The translations under genes were made by a program, and so were the position numbers. DNA of 64,000 nucleotides from Vicia villosa. Its lineage: Eukaryota > Streptophyta > Magnoliopsida > Fabales > Fabaceae. The stretch spans positions 114,551,061-114,615,060 of the forward strand of contig NC_081183.1 in assembly GCF_029867415.1 (NCBI RefSeq). Direction: 5' to 3'. Below are positions 35,646-48,252 of this stretch, piece after piece (positions within the stretch are counted from its first letter, which is position 1; each line of letters opens with the position of its first letter). Under the pieces are notes generated by a model. The model searched no databases. It saw only the letters and a program-made list of their open reading frames with translations, and was not told where the DNA came from.

Positions 35646-35822
35646 ACTAAGTATCATTTCTTGAGAAGCCAAGTCCAGAATGGAACATTAGAAGTTGTGC
35701 ACTGTAGCACCCAGAAGCAAATGGTAGATTTTCTGACGAAGGCGATCAAGACGGATCAATTTCTGCTCTTAAGGGATGGAATTGGCATTGTCAGCTTTGA
35801 TTGAAGAATATGAATTAAGGGA

Positions 35823-36181
35823 TGGTATTCAAGAGTAATTCATATTCAGAAGATGAGCATCAGAAGTTTTGATGCGGGTTAATCTTCTGATGGTTACTCA
35901 GAAGATAGTGTTGACCATAAGTTCTACCTTCTGGGTCCAGATAGCGTAGCTGTTTAGTTTAAAGGGTACTTTAGTATTTTGTAGTATTGTACTGTTTGTA
36001 CTTTAAACTTGTTCACTAAGTTTAGTCTGTTAGGGCTTAGGTGGCAATTTTCTTTTATATAAATAGCCTTGTAGTAGCTATCATTTATTAACAACGCAAG
36101 TAGAATATACAACTTTTTTCTCTCATTAATCTTTGCGCCGTTATTCTCTTTGTCATCATCTTTATTCATTGTGCACCAACA
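35823..36181 (+). repeat. 3' LTR of plus-strand copia
   Basis: Preceded by a purine-rich AATTAAGGGA (35813-35822). 359 bp, partner of 31180-31537. Confidence 0.9.
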
Positions 36182-36398
36182 GGCTGAAACAAAATTTGTG
36201 TTTTCTATAGATTAGATACAACCTACTTATTTAATTAGAAGCTAGGCTCATAGTTTCGTAGATACCACCTTTCTAATTAGAAACAACCTAAGTAAAACCT
36301 CTCCCTTAAATAGAAGTTTGAAGTTGTATAACTTTCTCTTAACTATTATTTAAACCCATGGCTAGAGTTATATTTTTTTCAAACACAACCCTTCAAAC
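36182..36398. other. short stretch before second RNase-like exon
   Basis: No gene. Its end (AGTTATATTTTTTTCAA...CCTTCAAAC) resembles the bases before the first RNase-like ATG at 22719. Confidence 0.45.
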
Positions 36399-36530
36399 AT
36401 GTCAAAAATGATTTAGTACAGGTTGATTTTTCTTATTGTTCATGCCGTCCAATCTTGTTGCTGCATTTAATTACTATAAACTCACATTGTATTGGCCACT
36501 ATTGTGAAATTAATGCCAAGATTAAAATAT
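36399..36530 (+). pseudogene. second, more decayed T2 RNase-like first exon
   Basis: ATG 36399 gives MSKMI and then a stop. A shifted frame resumes as AFNYYKLTLYWPLL, matching AYDYYKLTFYWPST of the copy at 22719, and the 10 bases around the ATG are nearly the same (TTCAAACATGTCAAAAATGAT). It is a dead paralogue. No downstream exons found. Confidence 0.6.
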
Positions 36531-37766
36531 AATAGGTTTCTTTTTTTAGAAAACTTCCCATTTGTATTTAAAACTTAATACTTAGATAAATTTGATGAAT
36601 ATATTATAAAACTTCTCATTTGCCTCTTTGACAAACATCAAAAAGAGAAAAGTAAAAAATATGACTAAAACGAACAATAGCAGATGAAATCGCAGTAAAA
36701 CACACGTATCACATCAATCACACAATTGAACAAAATTTAAATGCAATTTGAAATATTAAGCATAGTAAAAATATGAATAACATATATGAGAGAAATACCA
36801 ACCAACAAATATGCTAAAATTGAAAAAGTACCCCAACATATGTTATCAAACAAAAACTTGCACAAACAATAATTAACGTGTAAAACACAGGAGACTAAAT
36901 GCATAAATATCTAGAGTTTAAAAAAAAACTGGACTACTGAACTACACTGGAAGGAAATAAATTGCCTTGCATGGTAAATCTTGGAAGATCATAATGGAAT
37001 TGATCATTTTGTTAGAAATCTAAAAGACCGAAAGATAAACCCAAACTATTAACAATAACAACCTCCCTCAAAGAGGAAAGCCGCCAACATATCATCTCTC
37101 ACTTTGACAAGGTCATATTTATCATAGAGAATACCATTTCTTTCAAAAACTAATCGAGTGAACAAAGTGTAAAATAAAGGTCGGTCTGGCTTTTCTATAC
37201 AAATCAATATCTATTCAATAATGTATTTCATCCAATTAAATTCGAATTGATTAAGTAGTAACCATATTAGAAACAAATAAAATTTATGTAGCTTTGACAC
37301 AATTTTTATTTTATGGTAAATAATCTTCATGGTTGTCCAATACAACATCCTCATTTCACACTTCATCTGACTATTGTAAATGTTCATGACATCCAAGATG
37401 GTCTTAGAAAATATATTTGCAGGCAAAATCCATGATTTATATGCAGCAAATACCATTGACTTGATTTTTGGAATCCACATCTAAATCCTTATATTCTTCA
37501 CTAAGGACCTCAAAAAAAAATCGTTCCATGAAACCTACAGAGAAGCTTGTTATTGATACTATTGACACTGTTTCATGTGATTTGCATTACATATATACAC
37601 GAAATGTATAAACTATAAATGGATACAAGGTTATATGCATTGAAAACCTAGTCTATATTTTGTCTATAATAAAAACCTATTAATATAATTGATAACAATT
37701 TCCATATGAAGATATACAATTGATGAGTTTTGTCGGTTGTATTTTTGGTATTCATTAATTGTATAA
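36531..37766. other. unresolved intergenic DNA
   Basis: No known family recognised. The minus strand has a run without stops at 37480-37211 (89 codons) and a short readable stretch around 37190-37070 (RNGILYDKYDLVKVRDDM) that looks protein-like, but I cannot name it. The right end (about 37500-37766) may belong to the LTR of the copia fragment at 37915. Confidence 0.35.
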
Positions 37767-37768
37767 TA

Positions 37769-37912
37769 CTCCCTCTGTCCCAAGTTATAAGAGAAATTCA
37801 CTTTTTTGATTCATTGAATAATTAATGTATTTGATCTATATATAGACCAAATACAATAATTATTCAATTAATCTAAAAAGTGAATTTCTATTATAATTCA
37901 GGACGGAGGGAG
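37769..37912. mobile_element. Stowaway-like MITE
   Basis: 144 bp, with terminal inverted repeats CTCCCTCTGTCCCAAGTTAT at the left and the matching GGACGGAGGGAG at the right, flanked by TA on both sides (37767-37768 and 37913-37914). The CTCCCTCYGTCCC terminus and TA target are diagnostic for Stowaway (Tc1/mariner) elements. It entered the LTR of the neighbouring copia fragment 13 bp from the LTR start. Confidence 0.93.
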
Positions 37913-37914
37913 TA

Positions 37915-39480
37915 TATTCCTAACACATTCCCTCAATTTGGAGGTGGGATTTAAATCTCAAGAACATCCAAAGACTGAGCAAGGAATCACTTTATATATG
38001 AGATGGCATCCTTATCGTTGCCAATGATGATGATGTCATCAACATAAACAAGGACAAATATGGTCGTTGATCACAATTGTAAGTGATTAGACTATAATCA
38101 GAAATTGATTGGTAGAAACCTTTTTGAATAAGAGTGATGGAGAATTTTGAGAGCTATTGGCGAGAAGCCTGTTTAAGACCATAAATTAATTTGTTTAATT
38201 TGGAGACACATGGTTTCTTTTTATGAGAGAATCCAGGTGATAATTTCATATAAACTTCTTCATTGAGATCTCCTTGAAGGAATGCATTGTTGACATCAAA
38301 ATGATGTAATTCCCAATTTTAAATGGCAGCAATGGAGAGAAAAAGTTGAATCGTGACTAATTTGGCGATTGGTGCAAATGTATTATGATAATTAATACCT
38401 GGCACTTGAGTGTAGCCTTTGGCTACTAATCGGGCCTTATACCTCTCAATGGTACAATCAGAGTGACATTTTATTTTGTAAACACACTTACAACCAATTA
38501 CAAATTTTCCTTCTGGGAGTGGACATACAGTCCAAGTATTATTTAATTCAAGGGCTTGAATTTCTTTAGCCACAGCTTCACGCCATTCAGCTGATTGCAT
38601 GGCTTGAGAATAATATTTTGGTTATTTATTTTCAAGGAGATTGATGAGAAGAACTCGATGATAATTACTTAGATTTGAGAATGATAAATAATTTTCCAAA
38701 GGAAAATTAATTTTTGATGTAACATTATTAATTTTAGTGACGTAATCCTTGAGGTAAACTGACGGAGTACGAATACATTAAGGATGAAGATGATTTGAAG
38801 GATTCAATTCTATAGAAGGATTATTTGGAAGAGTTTCTATAAAAATTAATAGAAGATTGGATGAGGTACCATCCTGAGAAGAGGGAATAGCCACAATTGT
38901 GTCATTTGGATTATCATTGTGACTAGTTCTATGAGTGGTATTAGGTTGAGTTGGTAAAGTTGAAGACGTGTCGTCATATTCATAATAAAGAATTTGAGTG
39001 TTGATGCTTATGATATTATTAAAGGGAGGAGATTGAAGATCTTGATAAGAAAATACAGTTTTATGAACCTGAACATCACGAGAGACATATATTTGACGAG
39101 TTTTCATGTCATATATATCCTTTTATATTAAAAAGGGTAACCGACAAAAATACCAGGTTTGGGACTGCTCATTAAATTTATGTTGAATGTTCATATTTTT
39201 ATAAAAACATGAATAGGGAGTTTGTTTATAAGGTATGATGCAGTAAGAACATATTCACCCCAAAAAGAAAGAGGTAAGTTTGCTTGAAAGCGCAACACTT
39301 TTGCAACATCAAGAAGGTGTCGATGTTTTCGTTCCACTACTCATGATCATGAAACCATGTTTGCATATGTGTGGACAAGAATTTTGAACCGTTGTCGGAA
39401 CGAATGGTTTGGAGTTACGGAAGAAAGATGTCCACATTATCAGAGTTGATTTGATTGATTTTAGTGTTAAATTGAGGATT
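37915..39480 (-). pseudogene. copia pol fragment with internal deletion
   Basis: The minus strand reads, from the right: integrase remnant (RSDNGSKF near 39390), IYDMKTRQIYVSRDVQVHK (39107 on), then RT 38600-38319 (VYKIKCHSDCTIERYKARLV, then GINYHNTFAPIAKL), and a YVDDIIIIG-like box near 38025-38060. RNase H is missing: sequence jumps from just after YVDD to the element's polypurine tract TTGAGGGAA (about 37930) and LTR start TGTTAGGAATAT. Several frameshifts. Confidence 0.85.
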
Positions 39481-40026
39481 TATTTGAGTAAAAAAATGAA
39501 CTAACATACACTTTTATTAAAAGAAAATGGGTAAAAATTGTGACACATATACATTTAAATCAAACGAATTTACACCCCATTTAATAAAAAATATGTGTAA
39601 AATGATTAGTGTTTAATATGAATGTCAACAAATTTACACCATATTTTGTTTAAATAGGGTCTAAAAATATGGTATATTACACCATATTTTAGTTATCTTA
39701 GGTTTAACATATTTGATAATGGAATTATATTTTATTTTATTTCCACCCTATTTCTTAAAATAACCATACTACGCAATTGCACACACTCACTAGCAATAGA
39801 TTGATGAATACTGACGGGAACTACAATTTCACAAATATAAAATCAAAAGAGACTAACATGAATAAATTGGTGGAAAAGATAAATAATTCTCAAAACATAA
39901 TAATATATGTGTTGCCAAAAACATATAATCTCTTCAAAAATGTACTTGAAATAAGTCAAGGACAGGGATTATAGAGTAAGTTAGCAGTAGTATCCAATTC
40001 CAATGAATCATTATATCATTATTAAT
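39481..40026. other. AT-rich DNA, possibly the 3' end of the CACTA element
   Basis: TTTACACCATATTTT-like motifs recur in both orientations (39570-39700), as in subterminal regions of DNA transposons. No CACTA terminus was found here. Confidence 0.35.
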
Positions 40027-43000
40027 CTAGTTATGTACAGAATTATTATTATAATCACGACCAGGGGGCAATAGAACCCTTGTCTCATTACTTTGACTAG
40101 TTTTTATCTCATTTGAACTTGTTGTTAAACACTTAGCTGGTTCGCCAACATACTTACTATACCCAGTAGCACCATGAAACCTACTACTACTTGTTGCTTC
40201 TCCACCAATTAATGTTGTTGAAGGACATAAATAGCCATGAGCATATGTTACCTTCATGATGGGACAGTGATTCCTTTTACCAACCTGATATTGATTTTAT
40301 CTTACATGTGATTCCTTATGAAGAAACTCTTCTCTCCAATTTTTTTAATGAGCTCTTAGGGAAGACAGTTTCTCTTAGAACTCTTTGTTTATCTCAACTA
40401 TTCTCTGGCAAAAAAAAATACTAAGTTCGAAAAGATTAGATAATCAAGCTCTAGATCACTTGTTAAATAAGACCCAGATATCATGTTATGAACTTACTAG
40501 AGACAGTTTGTATTGACTCATTTGAGTTTATTTAGACATAAATGCATGTGAGGCTGTTTGAATACTTACCTTGTTATGCCTAGAAAATTTTGCATCTTCT
40601 TTATCACTTTGCTCCCCAAGTAATTTCATGATTTCATCAATTAATCTTTGTTTAATACCCTCATAAGTTGGTGTTGGTGGCCTATCATCATATCCTATTT
40701 CCATGTCTTCCTCACGAGCCTCATCTGTTTCTTGGTTGACTTGGTTCTACTTTCTGGCTTTGGTGTCAAATGATTCATCATCAAGAATGTAGGGTTGTAT
40801 TCCATTATTCTCTTGAGCTGCATTATTAGAAATGTTGTATGTTGTCCAAGTTATCACATTAAATTTTGACTTGTACAACAACCATTTGACTATCTCGGAT
40901 TCACTATTATCATTAGAAATTCTCTTATCAAACCAACTTATGAATTTCTTGTTATCTTGTGTTAAAAACCCCTTTTCATTCATTCCGGGATATTTTTTCT
41001 TTACAATTTTTTTCTTAGTAGCTATGTAAGGTTCAACTTCACTAAGATTATTCAATATATAAAAATGTGCTTCAAGAACTACACCCATGTCCATTGACTT
41101 GACATTTAGGTCTTGAGTACCTTTACCTCTAAATTTGTTAGCATGACGAGAATTTGGAATTCCTATAGATTCTGTTTCCGAAAAATAGTTTGAACAAAAC
41201 TCAACAACTTCTTTTGTGATGTACATTTCAACAATTGAAGTTTCTGGTCGATTATGATTCTTCGTATATCCTTTAAAGATCTTCATGTATCACTTTACTG
41301 GATACATCCACTTTAAATAAACTTGACCATAAAATATGATTTCTTTGATTTGAAGCACAAGTAAGTGAACCATAATATCAAAAAATGATAGAGAAAAATA
41401 CATCTCCAATTGACAAAAGATTATTGCAACCTCGTCTTCTAATTCATTTAATTTTTTAAATCGAAAACTTTATTACATATAACATTGAAGAATAAGAACA
41501 ATCTGGTTATAGTTAGTCTTACATTTTTTGGAAGGATGCCAATGATAGCCACTGGTAGAAGTTGTTGCATCAAGACATGACACTAATGGGATTTTGAGCC
41601 GATTAACTTGAAATCTTTCATTGATACAAATTTCTTGATATTTGATGAGTAACCTTGGGAAACTTTGATACCATACAAATACTCGCAAAAAATTTTCTTT
41701 TCCTTTTTAGATAGAGTGTGACATATCGGAGAAAAATAAGTTCTTTTTCCTTTATCTTCTATAGTTAATTGTTTTCGTATACCTATCTCTACCATATCTA
41801 AACGGGAATTCTTATTAACTTTAGTCTTTCAAGGAATTTTAGGAGTGTTTCTATCAAAATATCACGCATATTTCTCTCCACATGCAACACATCAAGACAA
41901 TGTATTACTTCGAGGTTACACCAATATGGAAGATCAAAGAACAACGATCTCTATTTCTAAATATTTATCTCAATGGGACCTTATTTACTCTTTCAAAGAC
42001 AACAATAAGGTGTTCTTGACATTAGATAAACATCTATGTCAACTCCAGGTTGTCTTGGTCCATAAATCTTCATACTGAACAACATATACTTGTGATTCAT
42101 GTTCAACCAAGGAGATAGGTTGTAAATTGTGAGAAGAACATTCCAAGAAGAATGTTTAGTACTCAGATTGCAATTGGGGTTCATTCCATCTATGGAAATC
42201 CCAAGCCTAAGGTTTCTTGGCTCAAGGCCGAAATCCAGAAACAACGAATCAATTTCTTCCATTACAAAGAATCATCTACGTGGCAAATGTTTCATTCATA
42301 TTTTCTTTCATTTGCATGTCATCTAATATTTTTTGTCTCATTCGCATTAGCAAAATGTATCTTGAACCTTGAAATTATTGACAAGTATCATGACACTTTA
42401 GCAAAAGAACGCTTCTTACAAACATTGCCATTGCCATCACCATCGTTAACCTTTAACTTGTAGCGCGACTCACCATATTTCAAACTTCGATCCAAATTTT
42501 CATACAATCTCTTGTATAATATGCAATCATTAGGGAATGCGTGTATTTTAATATACTATAACCCATTGGAAACAATATCTTCTTGGCCTTATGACAATGA
42601 TCGGGCAAATTATTATCTTGTGGTAGCTTTCGTTTCACCAAATCAAGCAATTCTATGAAACTTTTAACCGACCACCCACTTTTTTCCTTAAGATTAAAAA
42701 AATATAACAACACAGACCATCGTGAACCCCTTATATAAATACACATCTTTATCAAAACATAAAGTATCATAAATACGAGCTTTCATATAAGATGATTGAT
42801 TATCCAATATCATGGTTCATATCTTCTAGTCGATCATTGATATCTTCATCAACTTCATCCATTTGTGACATCGCATTTTGATTTTTATCCACTTCTCCAT
42901 GCCACGTCCATGTTGTATAATTTTAACACATTTCATCACAACATATGTGATATAATATTTCTCCTATTGACAATTTTTTTATATTCCCGCAATTAACACA

Positions 43001-43120
43001 AGGACAATAAAAGACACCATTATTGCCAACAAGTTTTTGTTCGACAATTTCAAATAATTCAATAACTCTTTTTTCATACACCGGACCTAATCTATCAACT
43101 TTTATCCAACTACGATCCAT
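40027..43120 (-). pseudogene. CACTA (En/Spm) TNP2-type transposase, decayed
   Basis: From the right: transposase-associated domain MDRSWIKVDRLGPVYEKRV, then YCPCVNCGNIKKLS (43120-42923); degraded TNP2 core (42770-42480, AKKILFPMGYSILKYTH); then IRLGIS-like core 42262-41993 (LGISIDGMNPNC, KHSSWNVLLTIYNLSPWL, PRQPGVDIDVYL); the HDCHVLMQQLLPVAI block (41585-41520); and a DUF4218/DUF4216-like tail 41286-40747 (ITKEVVEFCSNYF, SIGIPNSRH). Reading order and domain content are those of an autonomous CACTA transposase, but frames change repeatedly. 40257-40027 may be its last exon. Confidence 0.85.
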
Positions 43121-43679
43121 AACAAATTATGAAATTTATATCGAAAGACTAATGTGAATGTCGCACTAATTCTACACACACAACATACTAACATGGTTAT
43201 ATGCATATGCATAACAAAGAACAACGAACAATGAACACTGAAATGTAAAGAATCGTACTTTGAATAGGAGGAAAAGACCAAGAAATGATATATTCGTTCT
43301 CATAAGTGAATGTAGATGGTGAAAATTTTACTATCGATGTCGTCTCGTTCGCTAGGGCACCCTTGTGTGTTATGAACGAAATAAAGAACATGTTATGTTT
43401 TAATTTTGTAGGAAAGCATTTCACTATAGTTGCAAACAACAACTGTAGTGAAATATGAAACATATAACCACGGCTTATTGAAACACTTGTAGTTATTATA
43501 CTTTCAAATTTTATATAACAATAAATGTTGAGGGACACGCGCTTATTTTATTGAAAAAATGGAAAATGTTGATTATGGAATTCAAAGCTTGTTACCCAAA
43601 TTCTATGATCACTGTTGTTATTAGAAATTGTGATGAAAAGTTTTTGCTAAAATAAAATAAAATCATGGACATTTTTTTT

Positions 43680-44888
43680 AATAAGCAATTGATTATAAGA
43701 TATCGCACTAGGGGTGCAACCCTTACATCGAAGAAACACTAAATTGTTTTGATACAAAGTAAAGGAAACTTGTACCAATCATAGAAATTTATCCTACTAG
43801 GGAGCTCCTTGTTGCTAGCCCATCTCCAAGAGAAAAACATAATGTTTGATATCACCTCTTCAAAGCTAAAAGTTCCATCTTCAAACACCACATTATTCCT
43901 CATAATCCAAATGCACCAAATTAATGCTATCCAAGTAGAATTTAGGACGACTTTAATGTTGGTGTTTTTCACCTTTTGTTGGATACTCCCAAAACTCTTG
44001 AACTCCTCTAAAGAAAGCTTCAAATCATTCCCCAACCACATGTAAATTTTAACCCAAACCGCCTTTGTAGCTTGGCAATGGAAAAAAATATGTTCCAACG
44101 TTTCCGGATGGTTTGAACAAAAAACGCAATCAACGGAAGAACGAATAGACACACCTCTATTGACGAGTAAGTCTTTTAGAGGTAACCTATTGATGAAAAA
44201 TCTCCAAGCAAAAATCTTGATCTTTTCCGGAATGTTGATCTTCCAAATGACTTCCAACAACTTAGTGGTTGTGATTGGCCAAGCTAGCTCCTTTGCATTT
44301 GAGACCAAATGCGACACACTAGAAACCGAGAAAATTCCGTCGGAAGATAACTTCCAATGAAAATCATCCGGAGCCATCAAGTCCGGCACCTTCCCTAGAA
44401 GAACCATTTTCAAGTCCCTAAGCTCCTCACCAACAATCAAATCCGAAGCGGAGGTGATGGTGGAAGGATCCATCGGATCCGAAGAGTTCAACACATCCGC
44501 CCCAAAAATGTCTTCTAATTTCCAAGTGATCTCTCCTTGATTAGAAGAGTAAATATCACTCACCGAACAAAGTTTATTGGTAGTTCTAGCAAACAAAAGC
44601 GGAAAAGTGGCTCTAAGCGTATGATCACCCACCCAACAACTATACCAAAAAAGTATGTTGTTTCCTTGCTTAAACTCACACTTAACCCATTCATTAAATC
44701 CTTGATCCAAATCGTCCTCTTTGAAGTCATTAAGAACAATGTCTCTCCACCAACGGGAATCATCCCCATTTAAAAGATCCTTGCTTGAAGCCAACACCTT
44801 ACTCTTAGGATTGTGGTATCTCAAAAGTAAGAATTTACTCCAAATTGCATTATCTTCCTTTAAAATTCTCCACTTCCATTTAAGAAGA
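43680..44888 (-). mobile_element. LINE tail nested in the CACTA element
   Basis: The minus strand carries a 361-codon uninterrupted frame (44824-43739), preceded in frame by KWKWRILKEDNAIWSKFL to about 44888. It is the C-terminal third of an L1-like ORF2: FWYSCWVGD, then zf-RVT IPEKIKIFAWRFFINRLPLK and CVFCSNHPETLEHIFFHC, then ALIWCIWIMRNNVVFEDG. It is 5' truncated with an A-rich tail near 43671-43680. The intact frame suggests a young insertion, but no clean target duplication was found. RT itself is absent. Confidence 0.88.
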
Positions 44889-45009
44889 ATTAAAAATGAA
44901 ATATTACACTACGGTTGACAAAATGGTCGCAGTAAAATAGTGTTACCGAAAGTATATGTCGTAGTAGTGTAAGAGCAAAGTCCCCATAAACTTGATATAT
45001 TACCAATGA

Positions 45010-45657
45010 TTTAAAAATCAGACCGAAGGTCGAACCAATAAAACTCTCTATTTAAATTTTAATTGATACAACCGGTTAAATCTACGGTCGAACTGTTTAT
45101 TAAATAAATTTATAATATGAAACTAAATTTCATAGATATAAGACACAATCTTACATTGACAATTTAATTAAATAAGTGTGGTGAAAGCTTGGGTATTGCT
45201 TATTAAAAAAAAACACTTTAATCATTACAAACTTAATGCAACAAGATTGATGACACATGATAACACAACTTAATTGTATGTTTAATGTCAACCTTCATTT
45301 AAGAGCAATTTGAACAAAGTAATAATTACAATAAAAATAAGTTAAACTAACTCAAACCAAAATAAAAATAATAAAATATAATACTTAAAATAAAGATCAA
45401 ATAATTAAAAATACCTAAATTAAATATTAAATATGATAGAATCACCAAAAAAATAAATAATATAATATACTTAATTGAACAATTGTATGTGAATTTGTCA
45501 TTTACAAAACCAGCTCCAATTTTAGACGATTTAATTTAGTTTTTATTTTATTTGTTTTGACCCATTAACATTTTGAAAGGTTGATCAGTCAAAATCAGCT
45601 CTGATTCCCGATCCAACCAGTTGAACGGGTCAGTTTGATTCGATTTTTTAAACATTG
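45010..45657. mobile_element. possible non-autonomous hAT-like element
   Basis: Ends are roughly inverted: CAATGATTTAAAAATCAGACCG on the left, and CAATGTTTAAAAAATCGAAT on the complement of the right end, with GACCGAAGGTCGAACC and CCAGTTGAACGGGTCAG inside. This resembles the CAATGTTTTAAAAATCGGACCGG group of plant hAT-type small elements. The flanking 8-mers match at only five of eight positions, so the call is weak. Confidence 0.35.
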
Positions 45658-46156
45658 CATGATACAAAAATTGTTAATAGTTAGCCGAATTTATATTTAA
45701 CATTTTGAAAAAAACACACTTCCAAGACTCATTCTTTTCAAATATTTAACAATATAAATACAAATACTTTGGAATTCATCCCTAATAAATAATAAAAGAA
45801 GACTCTTCTGGATGCGGCGATTTTCCGAAGGAGTAGATTCTTGTATTATAAAATACCACATAAGCAACAAAGTAGTGCACAATATAATGTTTGGACTTTT
45901 GTATCCAACCACATGTGTTATTTGGCCGACATTTTAACTTGTTTCGATCAATTCTATGGGACAACCTTTGAATCCTTCTCCCACTTTTTTCTTCTTCTTT
46001 TCTCAACATAGAAACAAGAAACAAATCCCAAAGAAACAAAATATAGCTAGAAATTATATTTATAACACCTATATGTAGGTGTGCACATATATAGATAATA
46101 TAAGCTTAAATTTAAATTTATGAACCATTCCAAGAGAAGCTCCTAATGAGTCAAAG

Positions 46157-48252
46157 ATGAAGTCAAGTGAGCACAAAAGTGAAACAATGTTGTTTGTTCT
46201 TGGAGGGATAGTAGTTGTCATCATAATATTGATTCTTTGTTGGATTGTATTTAGAAAGCGTATTAAAGGATCAGAAAAACCAGTTCCAATTGAAGGTAGT
46301 AGTTTGAAAAAAACACCATTTACAATTTTTTTAGTTTCTTTAATTTTACAGATATATTCTAATCTTATATAAATTCTGTAATTGATTTGTGTTTGGTTTT
46401 TGGGAAAATAGCTGAGCCTACAGCTGCTACGAAGACGATATTTCCATCGGTACAACACTCATCAGGTAATTTATTGATTTAGTCTAAAATTTGCTCGATA
46501 CTTCTAAAAAAAGTTGTGTCTATGTTTCTGGTGGTGTATGTCTTTGTAAGATCGATACTTCTGTAAAAAGTTGTGTCTGTGTTTCTGATGGTGCACGTCT
46601 TTCGTAGAAAATTGCAATCAACCTAGCGTTTATAATTTTCACTTCATTCTCTAAGACATGTTCATATATATTCCATAGGGTCCATGGAGTTATATAGTAT
46701 GAGCCTTAGGTCAATTAGCTACTTTGACTACTACACTTTGAGAAAGGCAACCAATAATTTTTTTCATGGTAATCTTCTTGGAAGTGGTGGATTTGGGCCT
46801 GTCTATCAGGTAATGTATATTGAATATCAATAACCTATGTTTCATAAGTAATGTTTGTTGATTAACATGATGAAATACTATACTACTACAACATGTTAAT
46901 ATTCTTTTGATAGGGAAAGTTGGAAGATGGAAGAATGATTGCTGTTAAGGCACTGGCTCTTAACAAATCTCAACAGGGAGAAAGAGAATTTTTGGCAGAA
47001 GTGAAATTGATCACAAGTATGCAACACAAAAATTTGGTTCGTCTTCTCGGAAGTTGCATAGACGGACCTCAAAGACTACTTGTTTACGAATACATGAAAA
47101 ATCGAAGTTTAGACCTCTTCGTATATGGTGTGTATCCCTTCTTTAATTTTAATAAAGACTTTAAGTATACTTATTTGATTCAGAGTTTATACTCCGACGA
47201 TAATATTTATTTATATTTATACTTTAATATAAATAAATTGTTGATATTTATAAATCATTAATTTAAAGAGAAAAGAAATCAAATTTTGGATTTTAGACTC
47301 ATCGTTTATAATACCCGTTTAATATAGGAAACAATGATCAATTTTTGAACTGGAGCACTAGGTTTCAAATTATACTCGGAGTAGCGCGGGGATTACAATA
47401 TCTTCACGAAGATTCACACTTAAGAATCGTTCATCGTGATATCAAAGCAAGCAATATTCTTCTGGACGATAAATTTTTGCCCAGAATCGGAGATTTTGGA
47501 CTAGCAAGGTTTTTCCCAGACGATCAAGCTTATCTTAGCACGCAATTCGCAGGAACATTGTATGTTTTTTTTTTATCGAAACAAAAGTTACGATTATTGT
47601 AGCTTAATTTTCGGTTAATCTTTGGTTTTTTTCTCTTTTTTAATTGATATAGAGGCTATACAGCTCCTGAATATGCTATTAGAGGGGAATTATCAGTAAA
47701 AGCTGATACCTATAGTTTTGGAGTTCTTCTTCTTGAGATTATATGTTGCAGAAAAAACACAGATCATACTTTACCACCAGAAATGCAGTATCTTCCAGAA
47801 TATGTAAGTTCTATATGAGTCCGTAATCGAAACAACGGTTCTTCGTTCTTCGTTGTAACTAGTATTTTCTTAGTTTTATTAAGAATCTACGTTGGAGCAC
47901 ATGCATGTTACGTACTAAGTACATGCATGTGCAACATAAGATGGATTTAAAGTGAGTTTTCATGATGCAGGCATGGAAATTATACGAAAAATCAAGTTTA
48001 TTGGATCTTGTTGATCCAAAGCTGAAACAAGATGGATTTGTAGAAAAAGATGTTCTGCAAGCAACTCATGTGGCACTCTTATGCCTTCAACCTCACGCAC
48101 ATTTGAGACCACCAATGTCAGAAATTGTGGCATTGTTGACATTCAAAATTGAAATGGTTACCACGCCGATGAGGCCGGCGTTTCTTGATCGAAGGCCGAG
48201 GAAGGATGAAGATAACCATTCTTTTGAAGCATCATTTGTCAAAGAATCATGA
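46157..48252 (+). CDS. receptor-like protein kinase without ectodomain, seven exons, intact
   Basis: Exons 46157-46295, 46412-46465, 46679-46809, 46914-47127, 47328-47559, 47653-47803 and 47971-48252; every intron is GT-AG and phases join to 400 codons plus TGA. Residues 1-10 are followed by a transmembrane helix (about 11-29, ending LILCWIVF) and a basic stop-transfer KRIKG. The kinase domain runs from about residue 90: GSGGFGPVY loop, IAVK lysine, HRDIKASN catalytic loop, DFGLAR and TAPEYA, all intact, so an active RD-type Ser/Thr kinase is expected. Exon structure and sequence fit the DLSV/CRK group of receptor-like kinases (close to cold-responsive kinase and CRK types), but no signal peptide or DUF26 repeat is present. 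It probably acts at the plasma membrane with a partner receptor. Its specific role is unknown. Confidence 0.9.

Larger units (their letters stand above)
31180..36181 (+). mobile_element. complete Ty1/copia element, plus strand, broken coding
   Basis: About 5002 bp with LTRs 31180-31537 and 35823-36181. The initiator tRNA-Met primer site (ATTGGTATCAGAGC) is directly after the 5' LTR. The LTRs start TGTATT/TGGTATT and end ACCAACA and differ at several sites including a 1-bp length change, so the insertion is older than its neighbours. I could not find a matching 5-bp target duplication (AAGGA left, GGCTG right); decay or recombination could explain this. Confidence 0.9.
40027..44969 (-). mobile_element. 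CACTA transposon body with one recognisable terminus
   Basis: On the minus strand the element begins CACTACTACGACATATAC at 44969 and carries internal CACTA-like repeats (ACTATTTTACTGCGACC; AACTGTAGTGAAAT near 43450) in its subterminal region, followed by the transposase. The other terminus was not found, so the left limit is only the end of recognised coding sequence. A LINE tail (43680-44888) is nested inside. Confidence 0.7.
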
